Shown here: positions 1-12,689 of the stretch, one piece after another
Layout of the letters: every line of letters starts with the position of its first letter
Position numbering within the stretch: the first letter of the stretch is position 1
NCBI GenBank assembly: GCA_032717465.1
Contig: CM064715.1
Location: 38,616,659 to 38,680,658 of the forward strand
DNA from: Coenobita brevimanus
Taxonomy: Eukaryota; Arthropoda; Malacostraca; Decapoda; Coenobitidae
Reading direction: 5' to 3'
DNA: 64,000 bases
Translations under genes and position numbers: made by a program
The notes under the pieces: generated by a model
The model's database searches: none
Told to the model about the DNA's origin: nothing
The model's input: only the letters and a program-made list of their open reading frames with translations

Positions 1-2
1 GG

Positions 3-1715
3 GGAGCGGATATTGGTAGTGACCATCAACTCAGCATTGCAAAAATAAGGTTTAAACTTAAAAATCAGAAGAAGGAAAAATCTGGTGTTGGTAGATACGA
101 TATTGTTAAGCTTAGAAGAGAAGGAGAAGAAAAGGAGGGAATTCAGATTAGAATGCAGAAATAGGTTTTGGTGTTGGAAACGTTGGAAGAGGGGGAGAGA
201 AGTGTAGATGAGATGTGGGAGGATGTGAACAAAGTTTTGCATGAGACTGCTGAATGTACGATTGGAAGGAGACATAGATTCAGGAGAAAGAAATGGATAT
301 CAGAGGAAACGTGGGATATGATAAAAAAGAGAGGTGAGGCTAAATTGAGGAGTGAGATGCAATGCGTTGATGAACGAGAGATTGAATTAGCAAGAGCTGC
401 GTACTGGAGTTTGAATTCAGAAGTAAGAAGGTTAGCTAGGAGAGATAAAAGAAGATGTGTGGATGAAAAGGTTGCAGAGACTGAAATCCTAATAAACAAA
501 AATGATGGACAGAGTCAAAGAATAGCATATGAATCGATTAGAGAACTGAGTGGTAATGCAGGTAAACGCAAGGAAATACCAATTAGAGACAGGGAAGGAA
601 ATTTATTGACCAAAGATGGAGATATTAAAAATAGATGGAAAGAGCATTTTGAGACAGTTCTTAATAGACCAATACCACCAGAAGAGGATATACCGTCTGC
701 TCAGGAAGATTTAAATATAGAAATAGGAGAGTTGAGGCTTGCAGAAGTGGAGAAAGCAGTAAAACAGTTAAAGAATAATAAGGCACCAGGGGAGGATGGT
801 TTATTTCCGGAAATGTTTAAAGTGGAGGGGGATAGATTAATAATGATCTTGACCAAGCTATTCAATAAGATATGGGTGACGGGGTTACTACCATCAGTTT
901 GGAAGAATGGTGTAATTGTTCAAGTTCCGAAGAAAGGAGACCTGAGTGAATGTGGTAATTGGAGGGAATCTCTTTGTCACCGATAGCTTTGAAAGTTTTC
1001 AGTAGAGTGTTGTTAAATAGGTTGGAGCCGGTGGTTGAGGGTATTCTGAGGGATGAACAGGCTGGTTTTAGAAAGGGACGTGGTTGCAATGATCAGATCT
1101 TTATAGTTAGGCATTTGATGCAGCAAGTTAATGAAATGAGAGTACCGTTAAGTCTTTGTTTTGTTGATTTTGAAAAGGCTTTTGATAGTGTTTCGAGAGA
1201 GTCTATGGGGAAGATCATGAGACATTATGGAACATGCAGAGGAGTTTGTGAGGGTCATTATGAACATGCATGAGGACACATTTTGTAAAGTGATGGTTGA
1301 TGGTTATCTGAGTGATTCGTTTGAAGTCAAGTCCGGAGTAATTCAAGGTGGTGTTCTATCGCCTTTACTATTTATATTGGTCATTGATTACATTATGAAA
1401 CGTGTTGGAACAGAAACCGGTGCAGGTATACTTTGGGGAGAGAACAGGAAACTTTTGGATTTAGATTATGCAGATGATATAGTTTTGATTTGTGATGGGC
1501 CAGAAGAGATGCAGAGAGTGTTGGATGAGTGAAGGTCAAGGTGGGTTATGGGAATATGGATGCGCAGGAATGTGTAATTGGAGGTATGGTTGTAAAGCAA
1601 GTTGATAGGTTTAAATATTTAGGTATTTATTTAGCCAAGGATGGTTCTTTGAACTTTGAATTCGAGGAAAGGTTAAAGAAGGCTAATCAGGCAATGGGAA
1701 TGCTTAAAAATATTT

Positions 1716-1716
<1 letters not shown>
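3..1716 (+). pseudogene. RTE-like non-LTR retrotransposon relic (endonuclease tail + reverse transcriptase)
   Basis: Relic of a LINE polyprotein that nicked target DNA and reverse transcribed its own RNA. The frame open from base 3 begins with the end of an APE-type endonuclease; the Ser-Asp-His motif is at 18-26. It meets a TAG at 162-164, and a short stretch (about 130-167) reads better in another frame. The RT fingers follow, with NNKAPGEDG near 775-800. The frame breaks near 960-985, continues at 959-1240 (DEQAGFRKGR, then FVDFEKAFDSV), breaks again near 1230, and carries YADD at 1467-1478. A last break lies near 1530, and thumb sequence ([13 protein letters not shown]) runs to 1716, where a (TA)n block cuts it off. 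The C-terminal domain is missing here, but related tails lie at 62577-62936 and 63020-64000. Clade assignment to RTE rests on the EKAFDSV/YADD style and the short 3' ends; it could be a neighbouring clade. The element is dead. Confidence 0.85.
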
Positions 1717-1717
<1 letters not shown>

Positions 1718-1792
<75 letters not shown>

Positions 1793-1794
1793 CA

Positions 1795-1857
<63 letters not shown>
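1718..1857. repeat. (TA)n microsatellite, ~140 bp, one interruption
   Basis: Alternating TA broken once near 1789-1797. It sits exactly between the truncated RTE relic and the 5'-truncated Jockey relic, so it marks an insertion junction. Open frames of alternating Tyr-Ile across it are artefacts. Confidence 0.98.
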
Positions 1858-1862
<5 letters not shown>

Positions 1863-3746
1863 ATTTTATCCATATTAAATGCTCTCAACTCTCCAATGCG
1901 AATACTTCCCGCTTCTTCTGGCACCTTGCCAAAACCATTCTAACTTTACCTCATCATCCTTCCCTCCTCTTTTCTACTCTGATGGCTCTGAGCTATTTCT
2001 TCTACTGATAAAGGAGGTCTCTTCGCTTAGACTTTCTCCTCCAATTCCACCTTAGATGATTCCGGTGCTGTTCCTCCATCACTTCCACCCTCTGACTTCC
2101 TCATGGGTGACATTAAAATGTCTTCAGCTGATGTATTTTCTGCCATCACTGGCCTCAGTACTAACAAGGCATATGGGCCTGATGGAGTCCCTCCTGTTGT
2201 CCTCAAGAACTGTGCTTCTGTGCTTACACCTTGCCTAGGTAAACTCTTTCGCCTTTGTCTTTCAACTTGTACCTTTCCTTCTTGCTGGAAGTTTGTTCTC
2301 ATTCAGCCAGTCCCAAAGAAGGGTGACCATTCCCAACCCTCTAACTACCGTCCAATTGCATTAACATCCTGTGTCTCAGAAGTTTTCAAGTCAATTCTTA
2401 ATAGAAAGTTTTTAAGGCTTCTTTCCTATCATAACCTTCTTTGTGATCGTCAGTACGGGTTCCGTCAGGGACGCTCCACTGGCGATCTTCTCACCTACCT
2501 TTTAGACTCCTGGTCATCCTCCTTTCGGGACTTTGGCGAAAGCTTTGCCATTGCAACTGACATCTCAAAGGCATTTGATCGAGTCTGGCATAAATCTTTA
2601 ATTTCCAAACTGCTCTCTTATGGTTTCTATCCTTATATCTGTCTTCATCTCTAGCTTCCTTTCTGGTCGTTCTATAGCCGTGGTTGTAGCCGGCCATCGG
2701 TCTTTTCCTAGATCTATCAACAGTAGTTTTTCTCAGGGCTCTGTCCTATCACCAACTCTCTTCATTTTATTCATCATTGACCTTCTAAGCTTTACATCTA
2801 ACCCTATCCACTCGTATGCTGATAATTGCACCCTTCACCTTTCCATTCGGTTCTCGCAACGTCCATCTCAGTAGTTACGTCAACAAACATGGGATGAGGC
2901 GATGGCACACCTAATGTCTGACTTGGCTCGTATCTCTGACTGGGGTAAAAATAATCTTCTTGTTTTTAATGCATCAAAGACTCAGTCTTACACCTATCAA
3001 CCCGACAAAATCTTCCACAGGGATACCCACGAATGTTTAATAATATCCAGCTCAATCCTGCATCATCCTTGAACTTGCTTGGGGTTTCATTCGCCCGGGA
3101 CATTTCTTGGAACGTTCATAGTACATCTCTTGTAAAATCTGCTTGCAAGAGATTAGGTGTGCTAAGCCGACTCCATACCTACTTTACCCCTAAACAGTTG
3201 TTGACCTTATACACAAGTTTTATTCGCCCCCGTGTAGAGTACAACTCGCATGTGTGGGGAGGCTCCATACATACAGCTCTTCTCAATAGGATGGAATCAA
3301 AGGCTTTTCGTCTCATTAACTCTCCCCCCTCTTACCGGCTCCCTTCAACCTCTGTCTGTTCACCACACTGTTACTTCTTTATCTCTTTTCTATCGCTACT
3401 TGAGTGGTCATTGCTCCTCTGAATTGTCTGCTTGCATCCCTCCACCTCTACGACGGACGCGTAGCACCCGTCTAGCAACAATCTCTCATCCCTTTTCTGT
3501 CCAACTCTCTAATGCAAGGTTAACCGTTACTCCCAGTCTTTCATTTATGCAACAGGTCAACTCTGGAACTGTCTCCCTCCGTCTGTATTTCCTACTTCCT
3601 ATGATCTCCAGTCTTTCAAACGCAGTGTGTCCAGGCATCTCGAAATGAACTGATCTTGAATTTGGCTCTGTTTTGTATTATTTTTGCTTTTGTCTTGGAA
3701 GTAACGGTTAATGCTGGCTTCTGGCCTTTGGTTCCTTCTTCCTTGC

Positions 3747-3749
<3 letters not shown>
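1857..3749 (+). pseudogene. Jockey-type LINE relic, copy 1 (5'-truncated reverse transcriptase)
   Basis: Second LINE, a different family from the first and closely similar at DNA level to the copy at 45280-47275. It lacks the endonuclease and starts abruptly after (TA)n. RT fingers and palm are readable at 2103-2650 (NKAYGPDGVP, VPKKGDHSQPSNYRPIA, QYGFRQGRST, DISKAFDRVW). A 2-bp loss relative to the other copy near 2640-2650 shifts the frame to 2620-2874. There the usual GVPQGS box has become SFSQGS and the catalytic YADD has become YADN (2815-2826). A TAG at 2872-2874 ends that frame. The C-terminal part (HVWGGS-type box near 3250) continues in broken frames to 3648. The 3' UTR runs to 3749 and ends in (AT)n. 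It cannot encode active RT. The family is the one usually annotated in crustacean genomes as 'mobile element jockey'; that is from memory, not a search. Confidence 0.9.

Positions 3750-3751
<2 letters not shown>

Positions 3752-3823
<72 letters not shown>
3752..3823. repeat. (AT)n microsatellite at the Jockey 3' end
   Basis: About 36 AT units directly following the LINE 3' UTR. The second Jockey copy has a pure A run at the same point (47276-47296), so this block probably grew from a degenerate A-rich tail. Confidence 0.97.
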
Positions 3824-3825
<2 letters not shown>

Positions 3826-3924
3826 TATATATGTACTGTATGTGTATATATTTTCATTTTTTTATTTTCCTCTTCTCCAAAGACAGTTCATCACTTCATT
3901 ACGATGCTGTCTATTGTATCTTAT

Positions 3925-4070
3925 TCTTGCTGTCTGTGGACGATAATGAATTAGTTCTGAAGTAATATTTCGAACTGGTAGGTTAAGATATATTGCCTTC
4001 ACAAACCCCTTCAATAGGATCCCGGGTGGTCTAAACTGAATAAAATGGTCTGTGACTGCAAATGAAAGAT
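3925..4070 (+). repeat. Foldback repeat unit (inverted-arm family)
   Basis: Left arm near 3930-3960 (GGACGATAATGAATTAG), core TTTCGAACTGGTAGGTTA, then CCCCTTCAATAGGAT and a right arm CTGAATAAAATGGTC near 4037-4051 that is roughly the reverse complement of the left arm. Same family as 15225, 16355, 36540, 37930, 58780 and others. No coding capacity. Confidence 0.6.
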
Positions 4071-4375
4071 GAAACTAATATCTTCGGGTTGTATGTTTAC
4101 GAAGGTATGGATAGGTGGATAAATTTTTACTAGCATTTCATCAAAACTCAGCATGTGGATAGTACAGGAGCTATTGTGACGTACAATTTTAAGCACCTCT
4201 TAGGACAGAAAATAGTTTGATTGCATTTCTTTCTGCACACACTATCAGCAACGAAGCAAAAATTTCTTATTCTTCCATTTTTTTTTTTTTTTCAATAACG
4301 AAGGGATAATCTGGGTACTTTCCTTTCATTTTGCACTCGCTACTTTAACAAGAAGGACTCAGAGACTGCAATACC
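4071..4375. other. Unassigned spacer
   Basis: No convincing open frame or repeat match within the window. It contains a T run near 4279-4293. Confidence 0.5.
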
Positions 4376-4830
4376 GAGCCCTAAACTCGATCTAAGGTCG
4401 AACTTTTGACCCTGTCCTATAACCCTGACCTTCGACTGACTGTTGTCAAGCTCAAATTAGTTCATCCTTGCAAGATCCTCCATCCTTCCATCAAGTTTGG
4501 CCCACACTGAACCAAAAGCGTTTATGATGACCTTATCCTTTGATCTTCACTATTAACCTATTGTTCTCAAAACATCACCACTTCATCCTTAGCTAACCTT
4601 CCATCGCATAATCCAGACTGAATCAGTAATGTTTGTGTAAAATAATCAAACAGTTGACATTCTCCTGTTACCTGCACATTTGACGGACTGATCTCAAATG
4701 TGAATAACTCCATCCTTTCCCGACCCTCAGCCTCTCCCCATGTTTTGTTAAATTACTACAGAACTAATTGAGTTAACTTTGCCCTTCCTTTCTCATCGCC
4801 AATATTTAACCACGTGATCTACTGATGGTG
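4376..4830 (-). repeat. AGGTCA-rich dispersed repeat, minus orientation
   Basis: Read on the minus strand, this alternates 'GAACAATAGGT..' blocks, 'AAGGATGAA' blocks and AGGTCA-like half-sites (GTCGAAGGTCAGGGT and relatives), in about 130-bp degenerate units. It matches the plus-oriented blocks at 4980-5850, 19010-19600 and 48000-48790. Non-coding. Confidence 0.65.
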
Positions 4831-4979
4831 TAGCTTCATTCAATGGTTTTTCAATAATCTTTTTAACAGAGAGACAGACTGACAGAGAGAAAGCCATAGA
4901 GGCAAACAAAGCGAACCAGCCATGTCACCTGTGCATGAATAGCACATGGTTGTAATACTAGGACTAATGATTTTTTCGG
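4831..4979. other. Unassigned spacer
   Basis: Short stretch without a recognisable feature. Confidence 0.4.
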
Positions 4980-5850
<871 letters not shown>

Positions 5851-6734
5851 TATTAGTCCAGCTGGTGTTGGCCGTTGTTGCACTCTCTTTCTTGTTTCTA
5901 TTACTGTTTCTGTCATTTTTTTTTTAATTCATCCCCCTTTTCTGTGAGTCATGCACTTCCTATTAACCGAAACTATCATGACACTGGCATATACAGTATG
6001 TGTGTGTGGGTGCATGAATTTTTACCGAAACTTCCCAGGGGTCGGCCTAGAAACACCATTGTCATTGAGTTACTGTCTGACTTATTAACTTGCTGAATAA
6101 AGGTCCGATTTGAAATTAGCCGTTTGCAGCCCAATAGAACCTCCCGGACGGATATAAGAACCTTCCTAGGACTCTCCAAGATCAAAGACTTATATTCGCA
6201 GAAGTTGCACAGCAGAGAATTTTAATCACTACTTTAAGATTCCTTAATAATAAGACTTGCGCTGAATTCTTAAAGTGGCCTTTCATAGCCCTTTTTGGGT
6301 TTAGGGACCACATTCAAAAATTCTTAACCCATATTTATAATAATCTCAGATTAAATCGTATCCATAATATATAATTATTAGGTTGAAGATTTTCATAAAA
6401 GGCCTGGGATTATCCTTTATGAGTGACTTGATTCATATTCATAAAGACTGTAATGTTGAGAATTCTAGAAACACTGAGATTCTGAACGAATTTCACAAGT
6501 CAACTCCAGAAAGTGGACTGTTTAGGCCCCCCCCCCTTTTTTTTTTTCATTATTGAGCTATGAACCCCAAGGGCCCGGCAGCAAACAGCTCTGGTGTTGT
6601 AGATTTTTTTTTCTCTCTCCCTTTCAGATTTATTTTTCCTGTGTTTTTCTCTCTGTAAGACATACACTGTGTGCTTCTTTTACAGAAACTGGGTTTCTGC
6701 CTCGTGTATATGGTCGACCTTAACCCAAGCTTTA
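5851..6734. other. Unassigned non-coding sequence
   Basis: Mixed-composition sequence with no supported gene. It holds a C9-T12 homopolymer junction near 6529-6548. Short open frames have no recognisable domain. Confidence 0.4.
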
Positions 6735-6825
6735 TTCTCCTCCTCCTCTTCTTCCTCTTCTTCCTCCTCCTCCTCCTCCTCCTCCTCTTCTTCCTCCTCC
6801 TCCTCCTCCTTCTTCTTCTTCTTCT
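6735..6825. repeat. (TCC/TTC)n trinucleotide microsatellite
   Basis: Pure pyrimidine triplets TCC and TTC for about 90 bp. A frame across it yields poly-Leu and is not a gene. Confidence 0.95.
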
Positions 6826-7079
6826 GTTGGTGCTGGTGACCCTAGACAGTTAATACTTATGTTTATGTATGTGTACGACGTTTTTCCTCCGTTTTTATGG
6901 TTCTAATCCCCCCGTCGCCTCTGTACTGCTCTCTGCGATTAGATTCAGTTGGTGCAATAATCAATAACCCGCCCCCCGCCGCCCGCTCTCATAACAAGCT
7001 CTCCTCTGATCACCGACGGGGCTAAACATACACAACAAACTAATGTAAATCATACTTAGGGCCAGCGGTGGATGGGAAC
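6826..7079. other. Unassigned spacer
   Basis: GC-richer spacer (run CCCGCCCCCCGCCGCCCG near 6968-6986), no recognised feature. Confidence 0.35.
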
Positions 7080-7560
7080 CCCCTCGTCAGACATGGAGAG
7101 AAGGTGGAGAGAAAGGAGGGAGGAAAGACTGAAAGCTGGCAGGAGGGAAGGAAAGGTAGAAAAAGAGACTAGAGGGCAGGAAAGATGAAGGAGGGAGAGA
7201 AAGGTTGGAAGAAGGGATAGTAAGTAGAGAGGAGGGGAGAGAAAGAAGGGAGGAGAGGTAGGACGTGGAAGGGAGAGTAGGTGGAGGGGCGAGAGGGTAG
7301 AAGTGGGGACAGAAAAGAGGGAGGGAAGGTAGAAATGGAAGGGGGGGAAAGGAAAGGTGGAGGATAGAGAAGGCAGTGGAGGTGAGAAAAAGGAGGGAGG
7401 AAATTTGAAAGTGAGAAAGGGTGAAAGGGGAAGAGGAGGGAAGATGGAATAGGGGAGGGAAATGAGGGAGAAAAAGTAGCGAAAGAGATGGAAAGTGTTC
7501 TAAAAGTAGAGGAAAAGAGATAGAAGAAACACTAGAGTGGAAAACAATAAAAGAAAAGTC
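7080..7560. repeat. Purine-rich tract (GGAGGGA/GAAAG low complexity)
   Basis: Almost pure A/G on the plus strand. The complementary strand gives a 178-residue Ser/Phe/Pro/Leu frame, which is a compositional artefact. Confidence 0.9.
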
Positions 7561-7643
7561 TAATACATCGGGTACTAGAGGCCCCCCGAAGGAGGGAATC
7601 ACATCAGCCTCGAACTTGTACATATCTAACGCGGCTCGGAATA

Positions 7644-7862
7644 TGACCTTGACCTTGACCTACTTTCACCAATTTCGTACTCGTAGGAAGTTTCCATCCC
7701 TACTTCACACTTTTAAAATTTTGTGATGATACCTTGAGCGGTTTCGGAGTTATCTTACTAACAGACACACAGACCTTGACCTACTTTCACCAATTTCGAA
7801 CTCGTAGGAGATTTTTATCCCTACTAAACACCTGTAAGATTTTGTGGTGATATCTTGAGCGT
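7644..7862. repeat. Tandem dimer repeat, period 121 bp, with GACCTTGACC sites
   Basis: GACCTTGACCTACTTTCACC occurs at 7651 and again at 7772. Both are followed by the same CAATTTCG.ACTCGTAGGA, CATCCCTACT and TTTTGTG.TGATA...TTGAGCG order. The first unit ends GAGTTATCTTACTAACAGAC. Overlapping TGACCTTGA sites lie at 7644-7658. The structure resembles the dimer at 40440-40760. Non-coding. Confidence 0.8.
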
Positions 7863-7919
7863 GCTAATGGATTCACAGACAGACAGACAAACTGAAAACA
7901 ATACCAGCATCGCTATCGC

Positions 7920-8500
7920 GGCTGGTAAAAGAGAGAAGGGTGTATTAGAAATGGAGGAAGGAAAAGAAGGATGTAGACCAAAAGGGAGGAAAAGAGGAGA
8001 GTGTACTGGAAAGGGAGAGGAAAAGGAGGGTGTACAGGAAGGGAAGGGAAAGAGAAGGAGAGTGTATAGGAATGGGAGAGAAAGAGAAAGAGTGTACTGC
8101 AATGGAAGGGAAAGAGAAGGACAGTGTATTGGAAAGGGAAGGAGAGCGTATTGGAGAGGGAGGGAAAGAGGAGGAGAGTGTACTGGAAAGGGAGGGGGAG
8201 AGAAAGGAAAAGGAGGGGAAGAGAAGGAAAGTGTTTTAGCAAGGAAGGAAGACCTACAGAGGAATGCGAAAGAAAGTAAACAGCAACAAACTTACTGGTC
8301 TTTGGAGGCTGTCTGATATACCTTGAGGCAGTTTTACTAAGGAAGGTGAAGGAAGGAGTACTAGAAGGGGAGGGATGTATAGGAAAGTGTACTACGAAGA
8401 CCAGGAAAGAAGGGAAGTGTACTAGGAAGGGAGAGGAAAGGAAGGAAACTGTATTAGAAAAAAAGTACAAGAAGGCAAGCGTACTAGCAGGGGAGAAGAG
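7920..8500 (+). repeat. Purine minisatellite with GTGTACTGGAAAGGGAG units
   Basis: About 14 degenerate units of 30-50 bp, each ending near GTGTACT, GTGTATT or GTGTATAGG between A/G-rich stretches. A 153-residue Gly/Glu/Arg/Lys frame through it reflects the repeat and is not a gene. Confidence 0.8.
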
Positions 8501-8785
8501 GAAGGAAAAAGTGTATTAAAAGAGGAGGAAAAGAGAAGTAAAAATAGGAAGAAAAATACAAGGAAAGATAACATGAAGGGGGATGGAGGAGACAGGGAAA
8601 AGAATGGTGCTGATAGAAAGGAAGGTATAGGAAGACCAAAGAAAGGATAAAGTGGAAGGGAAGAAATGAGACGGAAAACATACTAGAACTGGAAGAAAAG
8701 AGAAAGGTAAGACGAGAGAGAGGGAAGAAAGGAATGGAGAAGGACAGTGTAAGGGAAAAAAATGCAGGTAAATGAGAAATGAAGA

Positions 8786-8825
<40 letters not shown>

Positions 8826-10010
8826 GAGAGAGAGAGCGAGCACGGTGTACCATACATACCGAGTAGGTGCGTTTAGAGACAAAGAGAGCAGGAGAGGTGA
8901 GGAGACAGAATAGGACTTGAGGGAGATGGGAACAGAGAAGGGAAATGTGGGAGGAAAGTAGACATGAGGAGATTGGAGAGAAGGGGGGTGAAAGAGAAAG
9001 AGAGAGAAGAGGGGTGAAGGAGAGGGAAAGAAGGAGAGAGAGGGAACAGGAGTGAAGGAGGAAGAGAGATAAAAGGAGAGTTAAGGAGAATAGGAGACAG
9101 AAGGGAGTAGAGATGGAGGTGATTGATACGGGTGTGGGAAGGAGGAATGGGAGAAGAGGACAGGAGCAGGAGAGAGGGAAGGAAGAGGTAAGAAGAAGAA
9201 AGAAGATACGGATGGGAATACGAGGTGGGAGAGGGAAAAAGAGGATAGTAGGGAAACGGGGCCAGAGTAAGGGTGATGGGGGTAGGTAGAAATGGCGGGA
9301 GGGGGAATGAGGAAAGATGAAAAAGGAGAGAGCCAGGAAAAGCGGACAGAGGGAAAGCAAGGGAAGAAAGAGGAGGAAGGAAGACAAGAGGAAAAGGAGA
9401 GGGAGGGGATAAGAAAAACTGAGGCGGAACGGAGGGTGAAACGAAATGTAGAGAGTGAAAGGCAAACGACAAGAAGAAAAACGAGGAAGAGAAGAGAAGG
9501 GGAAAGGGGAAGAGGACAGGAAGAGAATGAAGGGAAGGCAAGGGGATAGGCAGAGAGGGAAGAAGGACGAAGGGGCTGGGTGAAGGGAGGAAGGAGGGCT
9601 AGGGGATAAGGGGAGGGGGGAAGGAGGGGGAGGGGATAGGGAGAGGTGAGGAAGGAGGAGAGAGGGGAGAGGGGAAGAGGGGGGGAAAGGAAGGCAAGGG
9701 CATATGAATAGGAGTACAGGAGGGTAAGGGAATAGCGAGAGGGGAAGGGAATAGGAAGAGGGAGGAAAGAGGGTTTCAAGTGGGAGGGGGAGAGAGAAGA
9801 GATTTGAAGAGAAGAGGAGAGGAGAGGAGGAAGGAACGGGGGGGCGATAGGGACACAAGGGATGGGAGGAAGAAGGGAAATGGGGACGGGAGAGGGAGAC
9901 GATGGGGATGAAGTGAGAAGGGCAGACAGGAAAGATAGGGAAAGTAGAGGAAAGGAACGTGAAGGAGGGAAGAGGAGTGTGGAAGAGGAGTAGTGAAGGA
10001 GAAGGATTAG
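8501..10010. repeat. Long purine-rich tract with (AG)n core
   Basis: About 1.5 kb of A/G-biased plus strand, including (AG)n at 8788-8836. The longest frame of the whole window (391 residues, minus strand, 8683-9858) is Ser/Pro/Leu/Phe throughout with no domain; it is the shadow of the skew. Confidence 0.9.
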
Positions 10011-10028
10011 GAAGGAGACTTTACATAT

Positions 10029-10172
10029 TTCCAAGACGATTTTGTAATGCCAGAGGCTTAATATATTGCCAAGGGGTAAAGTGCTACGGGGATTTATACA
10101 ATGCCAATAGGGTTTATATAATGCGTGAGGTTTTATGTTGTGCCAAGGGTTTTAAAGTGCTAAGGAGTTTAT
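10029..10172 (+). repeat. ~23-bp degenerate minisatellite (TTTATATAATGCCAAGGGG)
   Basis: Roughly seven imperfect units such as TTTGTAATGCCAGAGGC, TTAATATATTGCCAAGGGG, TTTATACAATGCCAATAGGG and TTTATATAATGCGTGAGG. No coding potential. Confidence 0.75.
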
Positions 10173-10261
10173 GTAGTTCCCACCCTCCTATCGCCCTCCT
10201 CCTTTTCTTTCTCCCTAATTCCCCTATTCTTCCTCCCGTTTCCCCTCCTCTTCCTCTCCTT

Positions 10262-10899
10262 AAGGCCCTATCACACGGGAACACGTACCGTAGAACAAGC
10301 GCCAGTGGTTGTCCAGTTTTGCTGTCACGGCATGCTGTGTACAGCCAAACTCGTACCACAAGACCCATTCTTGACCGTCCACACACACTGTCGCTGCCCT
10401 AAACTGCGTTTTCTCCCTCTCTAAAGAATTTATCCTCGTTGTGGCTGTGTAGCGTGCGTCATTTGCTGCAATGAATTATGATTATACTTTTTTTACGACT
10501 CTTGGTAAGTGTTTATTGGCTTAAGAAATATTTCAAATAAAGAGATTTAGAAATGATAACGGAATGTCATTTGATATTTCTGTCCGGAAGAGATCCACGC
10601 GTGAGGGTAACATGAATGGCAGTGGCTTCTTGTTCTTCATAAAGGATGAGGACTGCAATATCCATTGCAAAAATACTCACCTGATCCACGTCCATGATAA
10701 TTCAGGAAGTTCTGCTCGAAATATACTGCGTAAAGTATACTCATGGTCTCCTTCTTATCCTGGCCGTGGCTGTTCAGCGTGTGTCCTCTGCGGTGGACAA
10801 GCTCATCTGACTTTGTCTCTGACCAGCTGAGAGGAACCGGGTCGAGTTCGACAAAGCAAACGATGAGGAAGAAGATTACGGGGAACACCGTGTAATAGG
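10262..10899. mobile_element. Candidate non-autonomous TIR element (PIF/Harbinger-like?)
   Basis: The left end reads TTAA then GGCCCTATCACACGG at 10262-10276. The right end near 10883-10897 contains CCGTGTAATAGGC, about 10 of 11 bases complementary over the CTATCACACGG core. A TTA/TAA target and a G-starting TIR with CACACGG would suit PIF/Harbinger. The right-hand target duplication is not clear, and no transposase domain is recognisable inside. Tentative. Confidence 0.3.
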
Positions 10900-10938
10900 C
10901 AAAGCTGCTTTGGACTGCCGTTCTGAGCTGCCACTGGC

Positions 10939-11260
10939 TTTTTTTTTTTTTTTTTAATGTGTCCGACTCTGGGCAAAGGCTTCACAGCCTGCTCACCAGG
11001 CCCCGTAGTCCTCCTACATATCATACACCACTATGTGTCACCACTTCGGCGCTAACACCCACCGTCCATTTTGAACACATGCTACAGCTGTCTCATACAG
11101 GACTGGTGTATTGGTATTAGCGGGGGTATTTTTACGACATGTTGGTAAAGTCTGCTTTTATGAAATTCAAATCCTTAAACTATTCCCTGTCCCAGCGAGG
11201 ATTTGAACCTGGGTCCGGTAGGACTCTAAGCCACCTCTCTACCGATTGAGCCACCACCTC
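10939..11260 (-). mobile_element. tRNA-derived SINE, family 1, copy 1
   Basis: On the minus strand the head is tRNA-like. The pol III A box TGGCTCAATCGG is at 11242-11253 and the B box GGTTCAAATCC at 11199-11209, with spacing typical of a tRNA. A body of about 230 bp follows and ends in CCAGAGTCGGACACATT and an A17 tail (T run 10939-10955 on plus). A second copy lies at 62053-62397, similar over the whole body. The head has lost good acceptor pairing, so it is a SINE and not a functional tRNA. Confidence 0.85.
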
Positions 11261-11261
11261 C

Positions 11262-11540
11262 CCTTACTTCAGGACTCCCGTAAACAGGATCTGTATTTCC
11301 CCTGTGCCTCCTCCCTTCCACTCTCCGTTTATTCCTTTCTTTCATTCTTCATTTTCCCCTCTTTACTTTGTCTTCCCTTTCCTACGTTGTCTTTCTCCCC
11401 CTTCTCCTTTTACCCCCTCCTTCCTTTCACTTCTTTTCTTCTCTCTTTCTCTCCTGTCTTCCTTTTCCCTCGTTATTTCATTTCCCCCTCCTTTCCTCTC
11501 ATACTTTTCCATTGTTCTGCGCTAACAGATATCTAAATGC
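11262..11540. repeat. Pyrimidine-rich tract
   Basis: C/T-biased plus strand (TTTCCCCTCC-type). Ser/Phe/Pro/Leu frames here are compositional. Confidence 0.85.
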
Positions 11541-11542
11541 AC

Positions 11543-11767
<225 letters not shown>

Positions 11768-11875
11768 GCCTGATTCAGCAGTTCAACCATCCATCATGTG
11801 GAAGTATTGTGAAGAATTCTGTGTTTGTCGAAGGATCTGCTACTCTGTCCGCTGACCAAACATTACTTACCTGTA

Positions 11876-12242
<367 letters not shown>

Positions 12243-12309
12243 CACAAGTATAGCAATTCCCAAACGCTTCATCACCTGCAGTTTCATTTTCCAACGCGAG
12301 TACCAAACA

Positions 12310-12680
12310 CAACAGTCATTTTCAGGGGCGAGGAACAAAGGAACAAGACAAAGAACACTGGCTGGAGATGAGGGAGACTGGTACAAGTGGACAGCCATTG
12401 GAACAGCACAGAGAACAGTGTAGCAAGGGTAAGATCAAGACGAGGAAGAGAAACAGTATAAGGAACACTGGAACAGAAGAAACGTTGGAACAATAATAGA
12501 AACATTGCATCAGTTCGAGGAATAGTGTAACAATACAAGGAACAGTGAAGCAATGCAATCTACTGCTGGAAGATATAAGAATTACTTGAATACATTAAGG
12601 AACACTGGAATGAGATAAGGAACACTGGAACAAGACAAGGTACACCAGAACACCACGAAATACATCAGAACAAGCTAGAG
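12310..12680 (-). repeat. GTTCC minisatellite, minus orientation
   Basis: Repeated AAGGAACACTGGAACA-like units of about 24-30 bp. On the minus strand this is TGTTCCAGTGTTCCTT, the same word set as the plus-oriented arrays at 44053-44370, 48820-50100 and 55361-55580. Confidence 0.7.
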
Positions 12681-12689
12681 TGTGTCCTG

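Noticed and set aside
1529..1924. Poly Tyr-Ile frames on both strands
   Set aside because: Translation of (TA)n; only the first ~60 codons of the plus frame are LINE sequence.
8683..9858. 391-residue minus-strand open frame
   Set aside because: Pure Ser/Pro/Leu/Phe low complexity from a purine tract read on the other strand; no domain and no start context.
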